A stretch of 64,000 bases of DNA from Bacillus sp. RAR_GA_16 (GTDB taxonomy: Bacteria; Bacillota; Bacilli; Bacillales; Guptibacillaceae): contig NZ_JAIUKZ010000015.1 in NCBI RefSeq assembly GCF_020165985.1, forward strand, positions 372,001 to 436,000. Reading direction: 5' to 3'. A model generated the notes under the pieces. The model was given only the letters and a program-made list of their open reading frames with translations. It was not told the origin of the DNA and searched no databases. This document shows positions 44,889 through 53,028 of this stretch, piece by piece; position 1 is the first letter of the stretch; every line of letters starts with the position of its first letter. Position numbers and translations under genes: made by a program.

Positions 44889-46230
44889 TGGTTCTCAAGG
44901 GAATTTCTATGTTCCATCCTCTCTGTTTAAGCGTTGGGTAGATCAAGTTTCTTTTCCAAATCAGCTTTGTTTTGGCTCTAGAAGATCTTTTTGCACCGTG
45001 TCTCCACATCCTGATAACAAGGAAGAGTACCTTCTATCAGAAGATTTATGGAAGGTATTAGGTGTGCCTTCGGAAACGTCTGTTCACTTGTTTGAAAAAG
45101 GGCATTCACTACACATAGGACCACTAATTGGCATTTTCACTGCTGGATTTACAAAGGATAGCATGAGGCCGATTGGTGAACGTAGCATGTACTTCGCTAA
45201 ATTATTGTCAGCCACCATAAAGTGTGGTGCAATTGGCTTTGCTTTTGGCGCACATCACATTGATTGGAAAACAGGAAGTATTAAAGGCGTCATGTATAAC
45301 AAAAAGGGCTGGTACAGAGCCACCGTTCCGATTCCAGATGTTGTATACGACCGCCTACCGAACCGTAGTTCGGCAAGCATTGAACAAGTCAGTACAACGA
45401 TGGAGAAACTTCAATCACAATACTTCACGCCATGGTTTAATCCTGGTTTTTTTGATAAATGGACGATGTTCGAAAAATTGCGTGAGGATGAGACCGTAAA
45501 AGACTACTTACCAGAAACCGTTTTAAGTCCTAAAACAACAATACTGTCACGTATGTTGAAAGAGTATGAACAAGTTTATATTAAACCTGCCAATGGAAGT
45601 CTTGGTCTTGGAATTCAACAGATTTTAAAACCGGAAAACGAAAAATATTACTATTGCCGTTTTAGAACAGATAAAGAAAACCGCCTTAGACGATATACCT
45701 CTCTTGCAAGGTTAATTAAGACCCAATATCCAAATGGTCTGGAAGGTCTCATTGCACAACAGGGAATTGATTTACATCGCATTCATCATCGATCGATGGA
45801 TTATCGCGTTCATACGAATAAAAACAAAGAAGGACACTGGGAAGTAAGTGCAATTGCTGCGAAGATTGCTGGTGCTGGAAGTTTAACGACTCATATGGCA
45901 TCAAACGGAACGGTTAAAACGATTGGAGAGCTTATTTCGGAATATGGGGTAAAAAAACAGGTAGAGACTGATTTAATGGAGGCATCCCTTCAATTAAGTC
46001 GAGCCATTGATAAGAAAATCTCTGGCTTTATTGGCGAGATTGGTTTTGATCTTGGCATAACAAAAGACGGGAAAATATATTTATTTGAAGCGAATTCTAA
46101 ACCGGGAAGAGGAATCTTTTCACATCCAAAACTTAAATCAGAAGAAGTAAAAACGAGAATATTACCGATGGAATATGCGATCTACTTAGCCCAATCTACA
46201 ATCGAGAAACATGTGGTTTCTCGAGTATGA
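44857..46230 (+). CDS. yheD: YheC/YheD-family ATP-grasp protein, paralogue 3 (YheD-like)
   Basis: 457 residues, the length and two-domain layout of B. subtilis YheD (about 453). It has an N-terminal 95-residue domain (GNFYVPSSLFKRW), then IPDVVYDRLPNR, YIKPANGSLGLGIQQI and LFEANSKPGR. ATG 44857 follows AAAGGGG inside the end of paralogue 2, so translation is coupled. YheD localises around the B. subtilis forespore. The symbol is by resemblance; orthology among four paralogues needs a tree. Confidence 0.75.
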   Translation: MNTILPLKKDSGSQGNFYVPSSLFKRWVDQVSFPNQLCFGSRRSFCTVSPHPDNKEEYLLSEDLWKVLGVPSETSVHLFEKGHSLHIGPLIGIFTAGFTKDSMRPIGERSMYFAKLLSATIKCGAIGFAFGAHHIDWKTGSIKGVMYNKKGWYRATVPIPDVVYDRLPNRSSASIEQVSTTMEKLQSQYFTPWFNPGFFDKWTMFEKLREDETVKDYLPETVLSPKTTILSRMLKEYEQVYIKPANGSLGLGIQQILKPENEKYYYCRFRTDKENRLRRYTSLARLIKTQYPNGLEGLIAQQGIDLHRIHHRSMDYRVHTNKNKEGHWEVSAIAAKIAGAGSLTTHMASNGTVKTIGELISEYGVKKQVETDLMEASLQLSRAIDKKISGFIGEIGFDLGITKDGKIYLFEANSKPGRGIFSHPKLKSEEVKTRILPMEYAIYLAQSTIEKHVVSRV

Positions 46231-47390
46231 TCGAATTATTTTATCATCATCCAAACAAGCGCTGGTATCAAAAGAGTAGCTATCAATCCATTTATTGGGG
46301 GAAAGAGCCCACAAAGCTCTCTCCCTTTCCCTCTTCCTCTTCTTCTACTGTTCAATTGCAATCGTCTCACGATGCTATCAGACCACTTGTTGGCATTCTT
46401 GCTGGATCAAATCGAAAGCATCATTTTAGTGGCAATGGGGCACTGTTTAAAACCATCCAACAGGAGCTTACTGAATGTGGTGGACTTTCTTACGTCTTCA
46501 CCCCTGATGATATTTATCCGTCATTTATAAAAGGCTATCTTTATAATCCCTTTTCACAAAAATGGACAGGTTTTCGTTTTCCTTATCCTAATATCGTTTA
46601 CAATCGAATTCCTAACCGCGAAGAAGAGCGTTCGAATAAAGTGACAGCTTTTTTTAGCTTATTAAAGAAGAAAGGAATTCCATATTTTAACCGGTCCTTT
46701 TTTCAAAAAGATCATATCCTTGCTCATTTGTCGTCATCCGAGGAAATATCTCCCTATATTCCAGATACAGCACCTCTTTCTGAATCAAACCTAAGACAGT
46801 TTCTCCAATTGTATCCATCTGTATTTTGCAAACCTACTTCTGGAAGTAAGGGGCGAGGTATATTCAAAGTAATGACAGCAAAATCAGGATTCCATTATCT
46901 AGATCATGAAAGAAGTCATTTATTTTCCAATCTTTCATCCCTAAATGAACATATCAGCACACACATTCAAGAGCCTTACATCATTCAACGTGAAATTAAG
47001 CTCACTACCTATCAAGGAGAAGTTTATGATTTTCGAGTTCTCTTACAAAAACCATTCAAAAACTGGCAAGTCACTGGCATTGGCATCCGGGCAGCGCCTC
47101 CTAATGGACTCACGACTCATGTCCCAAAAGGGGGGCGAATTCTTCCATTTCATAAGGTGGCCACTGAAAAAGACGAAGTACGCTTGAATGCGCTCGCGAT
47201 TCGTACAGCGGAAGCCCTCGAAGAACAAGAAGCGATGCTTGAATGCTCTTTAGATATCGGCAAAGATCATGAAGGACGATTGTGGATTTTTGAAGCAAAT
47301 GCAAAACCAATGCGTTTCGATGAACCTTTGATTCATCAAGCTTATATAAGTTCACTTCTCACATCGTTCCGAACTTATTCAGCGTATTAA
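46227..47390 (+). CDS. YheC/YheD-family ATP-grasp protein, paralogue 4 (YheC-like)
   Basis: 387 residues; N-terminal domain shortened to about 65 residues. Blocks: YPNIVYNRIPNR, FCKPTSGSKGRGIFKV, IFEANAKPMR. The start ATG overlaps the stop of paralogue 3 by 4 bp (ATGA). Last of the four ligase-like genes; yheE follows at 47434. Confidence 0.85.
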   Translation: MIELFYHHPNKRWYQKSSYQSIYWGKEPTKLSPFPSSSSSTVQLQSSHDAIRPLVGILAGSNRKHHFSGNGALFKTIQQELTECGGLSYVFTPDDIYPSFIKGYLYNPFSQKWTGFRFPYPNIVYNRIPNREEERSNKVTAFFSLLKKKGIPYFNRSFFQKDHILAHLSSSEEISPYIPDTAPLSESNLRQFLQLYPSVFCKPTSGSKGRGIFKVMTAKSGFHYLDHERSHLFSNLSSLNEHISTHIQEPYIIQREIKLTTYQGEVYDFRVLLQKPFKNWQVTGIGIRAAPPNGLTTHVPKGGRILPFHKVATEKDEVRLNALAIRTAEALEEQEAMLECSLDIGKDHEGRLWIFEANAKPMRFDEPLIHQAYISSLLTSFRTYSAY

Positions 47391-47433
47391 CTTCCTATGT
47401 TATGATGAGTAAAAACTGACATGGGGGAATACG

Positions 47434-47652
47434 ATGATTTCACACTTTCAATATAAATCGGTTGGATCAAAAGTAAGAAAACCTAAATGGGAAGTATCTT
47501 TTTTCTATCAAGGAACGTATTACCGTACATTATACCTCCATACGGGAGAATTCGAATGGTTCCAGCCGGCTCCACCTGAAGCGGACCAAAACAAACTCCA
47601 GTCCCAGATTCATGAGCTTATGCTTTTCCATGTATACGAACAAGACTCATAA
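47434..47652 (+). CDS. yheE: YheE-like small protein
   Basis: 72 residues. MISHFQYKSVGSKVRKPKWE and FFYQGTYYRTLYLHTGEFEW fit YheE (DUF5342), which follows yheD/yheC in B. subtilis. ATG 47434 with GGGGG upstream. Cytoplasmic by sequence; function unknown. Confidence 0.75.
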   Translation: MISHFQYKSVGSKVRKPKWEVSFFYQGTYYRTLYLHTGEFEWFQPAPPEADQNKLQSQIHELMLFHVYEQDS

Positions 47653-47709
47653 TCCTTATCTAAGGAACACATACTAACCTTATTCAATGAATGAAGGAGA
47701 TGAATAAGG

Positions 47710-47913
47710 TTGCCAAACAAACGAACAGAAGACTCTATGTACGAAGGCCGCGATAAGTATGACATGGATATTGATCGTATGGTTAATGAAGGAATGGCTG
47801 GCGGCGCCGTTCATCAAAGTTATAGACAAGCACAAATTGAGGAAGCTATTCCCGTTATGGAACAAGAGCCTCCATACAAAAGCAAAGATCGAAATGATAG
47901 AAAGAAACACTAG
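47710..47913 (+). CDS. Small hydrophilic protein of unknown function
   Basis: 67 residues, highly charged and low in complexity (MPNKRTEDSMYEGRDKYD ...). The TTG start at 47710 follows AAGGAG with a 10-bp gap. No recognised domain. The 3' end meets the leader of the next gene. Confidence 0.6.
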   Translation: MPNKRTEDSMYEGRDKYDMDIDRMVNEGMAGGAVHQSYRQAQIEEAIPVMEQEPPYKSKDRNDRKKH

Positions 47914-48030
47914 AACAGCGACTAAAAGAACCTCTTGCTCTTAAAGAGGTTCTTTTCACGCGCTTTTCTATTAATGCGGATGGACGATTGCGTTATACTA
48001 GAGGATAACTGCACATTAGGAGGGCCACTT

Positions 48031-48921
48031 ATGAATGCAAAACTTGCCGAACTATATGGAAATGATTATGTCCTCACCTCCGAACAACCGGATCTTTTCT
48101 ACTGGTATCGCACAACTGATGGCGAGGAATTTGGGATACGCAAAACCCGCCTTACCGCACGAGAGAAGGATCTTCTCAATGCCGTCTTCCCTTCCCTTCG
48201 TCTAATCGATAACCAAATGAATGAGGTTCAAAAGAAATGGACATCTCTCCTTTTTGAAGATGATACAAGCGTAGAACTGAATTTGAAGCTACCTATTCGA
48301 TATATCCATTTTTATTTAAAAGAAGCGCCAGGCGATTTGTCTGATTTCATCGAGGCGATGACTGGACTATTTTCTGAGGAAACGGTTCTTTTATTCGAAA
48401 ATGACAGAAATGGCGTTCTTGTGCAAACGACCGAAGTTGACGAACAAATCGTTCAGGAATTGGAACAAACAGCTGCAGCCCTAACTGCTGACTTTTTCAC
48501 TGGAATGTCTTTATTTGTTGGTCAAACCATTCGACACTCTGACAACAATCATTTAAAACGTGTGTACAAAGCCGAAAAAAAGTGGTTTTCTACAGGACGA
48601 GATCTGATGCCTTCTCAAATGGTCTTCACTCACCAGGAGATTGTTCCAGCCGTTCTCTTTCATGAAGCAAGTGAAGAAACGATTGATTACTTAGGGAAAT
48701 TGATAGAACCCGTTCAACTTGATGTAGAATTGCTAAAAAGCATTCGCATTTATTTAGAATCAAACTTAAATATTACTCTCGCCGCTAAACAGCTTTACGT
48801 ACATAGAAACAGTCTTCAATACCGAGTCGACAAGTTTATTGAAAAAACGGGCATTGATGTTAAAAGCTTTCAAGGAGCTGTCATGGTTTACCTTGCTCTC
48901 CTCGCAATGGAACTGCGTTAA
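48031..48921 (+). CDS. PucR-type regulator (YxkF-like)
   Basis: 296 residues with a C-terminal PucR helix-turn-helix (NITLAAKQLYVHRNSLQYR, VKSFQGAVMVYLALLAM). The N-terminal 200 residues show no clear domain. In B. subtilis yxkF, a similar regulator, is the neighbour of msmX, as here, so a link with msmX is likely. ATG 48031 has TTAGGAGGG upstream. Confidence 0.75.
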   Translation: MNAKLAELYGNDYVLTSEQPDLFYWYRTTDGEEFGIRKTRLTAREKDLLNAVFPSLRLIDNQMNEVQKKWTSLLFEDDTSVELNLKLPIRYIHFYLKEAPGDLSDFIEAMTGLFSEETVLLFENDRNGVLVQTTEVDEQIVQELEQTAAALTADFFTGMSLFVGQTIRHSDNNHLKRVYKAEKKWFSTGRDLMPSQMVFTHQEIVPAVLFHEASEETIDYLGKLIEPVQLDVELLKSIRIYLESNLNITLAAKQLYVHRNSLQYRVDKFIEKTGIDVKSFQGAVMVYLALLAMELR

Positions 48922-48982
48922 TGACGCAGTTTTTTAATTCCACCTGGTAAATCCCCTAAATATGGACCTCTTTCGTTCAAAA

Positions 48983-49011
48983 TGCACAAAACCCTCTGTC
49001 AATTTTGTGCA
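48983..49011. promoter_or_regulatory. Inverted repeat between the PucR-type gene and msmX
   Basis: Perfect 9-bp arms TGCACAAAA / TTTTGTGCA with 11-bp spacer. Suits an operator of a dimeric regulator, perhaps the neighbouring PucR-type protein, by inference from position. A similar motif lies upstream of prsA. Confidence 0.5.
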
Positions 49012-49090
49012 CGCTTCCAATTTACGATAGCGTTTTCATAGAGTAGACTTAGAACTAGCAAAAGGAGTTCATTTCATAGGAGGCATTAAC

Positions 49091-50188
49091 ATGGCAGAGA
49101 TTACCCTCAATCACATTTATAAAAGATATGACAACAAATTTGAAGCAGTAAAAGACTTTAATTTAGATATTAAAGATAAGGAGTTCATCGTATTTGTAGG
49201 TCCTTCCGGTTGTGGTAAATCCACAACGCTTCGAATGATTGCCGGACTTGAAGATATCTCTGATGGTGACCTCGTTATTGGTGACCGTCGCGTAAATGAC
49301 GTTGCACCAAAAGATCGTGATATCGCAATGGTATTCCAAAACTATGCTCTTTATCCACATATGAACGTATACGATAACATGGCATTTGGATTAAAATTAC
49401 GTAAGTTCGATAAAAAAGAAATTGAGCGTCGTGTAACAGATGCTGCTCGCATTCTAGGGCTTGAAAGTTTGCTCGATCGTAAACCGAAAGCACTCTCAGG
49501 TGGTCAGCGTCAGCGTGTTGCACTAGGCCGTGCCATTGTTCGTGATCCACAAGTATTCTTGATGGATGAGCCGCTTTCTAACCTTGATGCTAAGCTTCGT
49601 GTACAGATGCGTGCTGAAATCTCCAAGCTACACCAGCGCCTACAAACAACAACCATTTACGTAACGCATGACCAAACAGAAGCGATGACGATGGCTACAC
49701 GTATCGTTATTATGAAAGATGGCGTTATCCAACAAGTTGGTTCACCAAAAGAAGTTTATGATGCACCTGATAACGTCTTTGTAGGTGGATTTATCGGCTC
49801 TCCTGCCATGAACTTCTTCCGTGGTACATTGCAAGATGGTTTCTTCAAACTAGGTGATGTTCAAGTAAAAGTTCCAGAAGGAAAAATGAAAGTCCTTCGC
49901 GATCAAGGATACTTGAATAAAGAAGTTATGCTCGGTATTCGTCCTGAAGACATTCATGATGAGCCAGTATTTATCGAATCTTCTCAAGATACGAAAGTGA
50001 ATGCCGTCATCGATGTAGCTGAATTGATGGGTGCTGAAACATACCTTTATTCCAAAGTAGCGGATCAGGACTTCGTCGCACGCGTAGACTCCCGTACGGA
50101 TATTCAAAACGGTCAGAATATCAGCCTTGCGTTTGATATGAACAAGTGTCATTTCTTTGATACAGAATCAGAACTTCGCATTCGTTAA
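49091..50188 (+). CDS. msmX: ABC sugar transporter ATPase MsmX
   Basis: 365-residue ATPase of the MalK/UgpC type, known to energise several sugar ABC importers (maltodextrins, arabino-oligosaccharides) in B. subtilis. Walker A GPSGCGKST, signature LSGGQRQRV, Walker B VFLMDEPLSNLDAKL, and the C-terminal regulatory OB domain (PEDIHDEPVF, AETYLYSKV). RBS ATAGGAGG before ATG 49091. Confidence 0.92.
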   Translation: MAEITLNHIYKRYDNKFEAVKDFNLDIKDKEFIVFVGPSGCGKSTTLRMIAGLEDISDGDLVIGDRRVNDVAPKDRDIAMVFQNYALYPHMNVYDNMAFGLKLRKFDKKEIERRVTDAARILGLESLLDRKPKALSGGQRQRVALGRAIVRDPQVFLMDEPLSNLDAKLRVQMRAEISKLHQRLQTTTIYVTHDQTEAMTMATRIVIMKDGVIQQVGSPKEVYDAPDNVFVGGFIGSPAMNFFRGTLQDGFFKLGDVQVKVPEGKMKVLRDQGYLNKEVMLGIRPEDIHDEPVFIESSQDTKVNAVIDVAELMGAETYLYSKVADQDFVARVDSRTDIQNGQNISLAFDMNKCHFFDTESELRIR

Positions 50189-50201
50189 TCATTGAATAGT
50201 A

Positions 50202-50233
50202 AAAAGCTTTCTCTTAAAACGAGGAAGCTTTTT
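50202..50233 (+). terminator. Terminator after msmX
   Basis: AAAGCTTTCTC-TTAAAAC-GAGGAAGCTTTTTT. Confidence 0.85.
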
Positions 50234-50283
50234 TATTTGTGTCTTGCATGAACAAGTAAATTAACGTCAATAATGTTTCTTGA

Positions 50284-50312
50284 TTGACTTTAAGTTAAAT
50301 GCTAACTACAAT
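50284..50312 (+). promoter_or_regulatory. Sigma-A promoter of the amino-acid ABC pair
   Basis: TTGACT (50284-50289), 17-bp spacer, TACAAT (50307-50312), about 50 bp before the substrate-binding protein gene. Close to consensus. Confidence 0.7.
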
Positions 50313-50362
50313 AAATACAGAATTCACATCAATTTTGTAGGAATTAAAAGGAGGACTTTATT

Positions 50363-51154
50363 TTGAATAAAAAATGGATGGTAGGATTAGTACTTGCATT
50401 AACACTTACAGTACTTGCTGCCTGCGGTAGTAATGAAAATACGGAAAATAGCGAAGAAGGAAGTTCTGATGAACAAGAAACTCTGTTAATTGGAACAGAA
50501 GCAACTTATCCTCCATTCAGCTATCGAGATGATAACAATGAAATCACTGGCTACGATGTTGAAGTTGCCCGAGAAGTTGCCGATCGAATTGGAATGAAGG
50601 CAGAATTTAAAGCAATTGAATGGAAAGGGCTTCTCTCTTCTCTTGAAACCGAGCGTATCGATATGGTAGCGAACCAAGTGACCATTACCGACGATCGTAA
50701 GGAACAATTCGACTTTACAGAGCCTTATACTTATTCTGGCGGCCAAGTAATCGTCAACGAGAATAATGAAGACATCAAGGGGATTGATGATCTTGAAGGA
50801 AAAACAGTAGGAACAACACAAGGAAGTAACTATGCGCAAGCCGCTGAAGAAGCAGGCGCAGAAACCAAAATCTACAAAGGCGCAAACCAGGTCCTAACAG
50901 ATCTTAGCAATGAACGTAACATTGATGCAGCGATGAATGACCGTCTCTTTATTTTAACGGAACTGCCTGAGCAAGATTACAAAGTAAAAGGCGTTGGGGA
51001 AACGTTCAATAAAACGGAAATGGCCTTTGCTCTTCCAAAAGGGAATGATGATCTAATTAAAAAGATCAATGATGCATTGAAAGAAATGAAAGAAGACGGA
51101 ACACTTGCAGATATTTCTAAAGAATATTTTGATGGAGAGAACGTAAGTGAGTGA
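50363..51154 (+). CDS. Amino-acid ABC transporter substrate-binding lipoprotein
   Basis: 263-residue lipoprotein (lipobox ending in Cys21, TVLAAC). The SBP_bac_3 pattern is clear: IGTEATYPPFSYRDDNNEIT, GYDVEVAREVADRIG, FTEPYTYSGGQVIVN, GKTVGTTQGSN. A polar amino acid is the likely cargo (TcyA-like cystine, perhaps). AAAGGAGG upstream of start TTG/ATG region. Overlaps the permease gene by 8 bp. Confidence 0.88.
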   Translation: MNKKWMVGLVLALTLTVLAACGSNENTENSEEGSSDEQETLLIGTEATYPPFSYRDDNNEITGYDVEVAREVADRIGMKAEFKAIEWKGLLSSLETERIDMVANQVTITDDRKEQFDFTEPYTYSGGQVIVNENNEDIKGIDDLEGKTVGTTQGSNYAQAAEEAGAETKIYKGANQVLTDLSNERNIDAAMNDRLFILTELPEQDYKVKGVGETFNKTEMAFALPKGNDDLIKKINDALKEMKEDGTLADISKEYFDGENVSE

Positions 51155-51806
51155 GACAACGGATGTGTTGATTAATTCTTTGCCCTTTCTTCTTGAAGGG
51201 GCGAAGAATACACTTCTTCTTAGTTTCTTTTCCATCTTTGGTGCTTTATTCGTTGGATTAATCATTGCATTGTTACGTCTTTCTAAAAGTAAAGTAGCAA
51301 CTGGATTAGCAAAATTGTACGTATCATTCTTTAGAGGCACTCCTCTGCTAATTCAATTATTTATTCTGTACTATGGCCTTGTCTCTGTTAATATCCAATT
51401 AACAGCCTGGCAAGCAGCATACACTGGCCTTATCTTACACTTTGGAGCCTATATCTCTGAATCATTCCGAGCAGCCATTCTCTCCCTTTCAAAAGGACAA
51501 TGGGAAGCTGCAATGTCACTAGGAATGAAGAAGTCGTTAATTTACAAAGAGGTCATTCTACCTCAAGCATGGAGAAGAGCCATCCCACCAGTATGGAATT
51601 CTTTAATAGATATTGTAAAAGCCTCTTCTCTCGCTTCTGTATTAACAATTTCTGAACTAACTTATAACGCAGATCAGATCGCTGCTTCAAACTTTAAAGT
51701 CTTACCCATTTTATTAACAGCAGCGTTCATCTACTGGTTCTTCACAACGATCCTTAATCTGATCCAAAGCTTTCTTGAGAAAAAATTATTTATTCCATCC
51801 TCATAG
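51147..51806 (+). CDS. Amino-acid ABC transporter permease
   Basis: 219-residue inner-membrane permease of the HisM/GlnP type. The EAA-type loop is seen as SKGQWEAAMSLGMKKSLIYKEVILPQAWR, and YVSFFRGTPLLIQLFILY is the family signature. GTG 51147 start overlaps the previous gene. No ATPase gene follows; a terminator ends the unit at 51808-51838, so the ATPase must come from elsewhere. Confidence 0.88.
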   Translation: MSETTDVLINSLPFLLEGAKNTLLLSFFSIFGALFVGLIIALLRLSKSKVATGLAKLYVSFFRGTPLLIQLFILYYGLVSVNIQLTAWQAAYTGLILHFGAYISESFRAAILSLSKGQWEAAMSLGMKKSLIYKEVILPQAWRRAIPPVWNSLIDIVKASSLASVLTISELTYNADQIAASNFKVLPILLTAAFIYWFFTTILNLIQSFLEKKLFIPSS

Positions 51807-51807
51807 C

Positions 51808-51838
51808 AAAAGAGCTGCCGTAATGGGCAGCTCTTTTA
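51808..51838. terminator. Bidirectional terminator
   Basis: AAAAGAGCTGCC-GTAAT-GGGCAGCTCTTTT. Confidence 0.92.
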
Positions 51839-52087
51839 TTATGTAAGCCATTCTTCAATTAAATACACGTCATTCCAGCCGCAAGTTGGACAAGATAGAA
51901 GATGGGGACATTCATGCGTTTCACTTTTATATCCATCCGTTATCTTCATTGCTTCAATGGGCTCATAAGCACTATATTCATCATAGTACTCCGCTTCTCT
52001 TCCCTTATCAGCTAAAGTGTCTTCACACACCTGACAGACGAGTTCGATAGCAGCAAAGCTATTACAGAGCGGACATTCAAAAGACAT
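51839..52087 (-). CDS. Small Cys-rich zinc-binding protein
   Basis: 82 residues with FECPLCNSF, VCQVCEDT and LSCPTCGWND (three CxxC motifs) plus THECPH. This suggests two zinc sites. No function known. ATG 52087 with GGAGGATG upstream. Confidence 0.65.
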   Translation of the reverse strand: MSFECPLCNSFAAIELVCQVCEDTLADKGREAEYYDEYSAYEPIEAMKITDGYKSETHECPHLLSCPTCGWNDVYLIEEWLT

Positions 52088-52163
52088 GACATCCTCCTCC
52101 TTCTATAGATCAATCACCTAAGAAGGGATGGACGAATCCACCCCTTACAGCCATGGTATATAA

Positions 52164-52379
52164 TTATTTTTGGTAACCGCCAAGCTGTTGTTCAGCCATT
52201 TGAACCAAACGCTTAGTGATTTCTCCACCAACAGATCCGTTAGCGCGAGAAGTTGAATCTGGACCAAGTTGCACTCCGAATTCAGTAGCGATTTCATACT
52301 TCATCTGGTCGATAGCTTGAGCCACACCAGGTACTACAAGGTTGTTAGAGCTTCCTTGTCTGCTTTGTTGTTGAGCCAT
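52164..52379 (-). CDS. Alpha/beta-type small acid-soluble spore protein
   Basis: 71-residue DNA-binding spore protein that coats and protects chromosomal DNA. The family motifs are present: [18 protein letters not shown] and the conserved [23 protein letters not shown] 52379 has AAAGGAGGTG. Shows the organism makes endospores. Confidence 0.95.
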   Translation of the reverse strand: MAQQQSRQGSSNNLVVPGVAQAIDQMKYEIATEFGVQLGPDSTSRANGSVGGEITKRLVQMAEQQLGGYQK

Positions 52380-52455
52380 GTCAATCACCTCCTTTGTACA
52401 ACTAGTTTGTGAAATCCCGGTTTTTATATACCATATTTTTTTGGTAAATAAGACC

Positions 52456-52858
52456 AGAAAAGCGGAGACGAGCGTTTAGAAACGGAGATATTGGAACTCT
52501 TGAACTAGAACACGTCTTTTGTGTTCTGGTAAAAGAGTGAAATATCGCAGTTTCTGCGAGTCGCAGCTAGATCAAGAAAAGCGGAAGTGGGCGGTTAGGG
52601 TCGAAAAGCACTGGAGGCATTTCAAAAGAACACGATCTTTGTGTTCATTTGAAATGGTGAAGCGATCGAGACCCTGCCCACTGCAGCTGGATCTACGAAA
52701 AGCGGAAGTGGGGGCGGTTAGACACGGCAGGCACTGGAGCCTTTTCATTTGAACACGGTCTTTGTGTTCGGATGAAAAGGTGAAGTGACCTAGTGTCTGC
52801 CCACTGCAGCTGGATCATGAAAAGCGGAAGTGGGTGGATAGACACGGCAGGCACTAGC
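52456..52858. repeat. Tandem imperfect palindromes, 3 full units and 1 truncated
   Basis: Units begin at 52456, 52575, 52696 and 52818 with (A/C/T)GAAAAGCGG, a spacing of 119, 121 and 122 bp. Each unit folds: loop GAACAC....GTGTTC in the centre, inner arms and outer arms (for example AGTGGGC / GCCCACT). The arms differ between units but keep pairing: CATTTCAAA with TTTGAAATG in unit 2, CCTTTTCAT with ATGAAAAGG in unit 3, ACTCTT with AAGAGT in unit 1; outer AGGGTC / GACCCT versus AGACAC / GTGTCT versus AGAAAC / GTTTCT. Unit 4 stops after about 40 bp. Part of the 645-bp gene-free gap 52380-53024. Confidence 0.85.
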
Positions 52859-52871
52859 CGCAAAACCATAA

Positions 52872-52960
52872 TTCCGCGAATTCTGAGATAATTCCGCGAT
52901 TTTTTTATTTTTTCCGCGATAATGAACAATATTTCCGCGAAAATCCAACTATTTCCGCGA
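52872..52960. repeat. Five TTCCGCGA boxes on a 20-21 bp period
   Basis: TTCCGCGA starts at 52872, 52892, 52912, 52933 and 52953: steps 20, 20, 21, 20. The boxes are usually preceded by A or T and followed by A or T; the spaces between are A/T-rich and not conserved. All boxes face one side of the helix, two turns apart. Directly after the palindrome array. Confidence 0.85.
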
Positions 52961-52986
52961 AACGGAAAAAGACCGCTACACGAACG

Positions 52987-53028
52987 CAAAAAAAGCAAGA
53001 GGCGCTTTGCCCCTTGCCTTGCTTTTAA
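52987..53028 (-). terminator. Terminator after the KtrB-type gene
   Basis: On the minus strand, GCAAGGGGC and GCCTCTTGC arms around a short loop, then seven Ts; it begins at the end of the coding sequence. Confidence 0.75.

Noticed and set aside
52519-52752. Open frames through the palindrome array (also 52693-53136)
   Set aside because: They follow the repeat sequence, have no RBS and translate to low-quality repeated peptides; the array is non-coding.
52872-52960. CRISPR-like array
   Set aside because: The repeat is only 8 bp, spacers are about 12 bp and A/T-rich, and no cas genes are seen.
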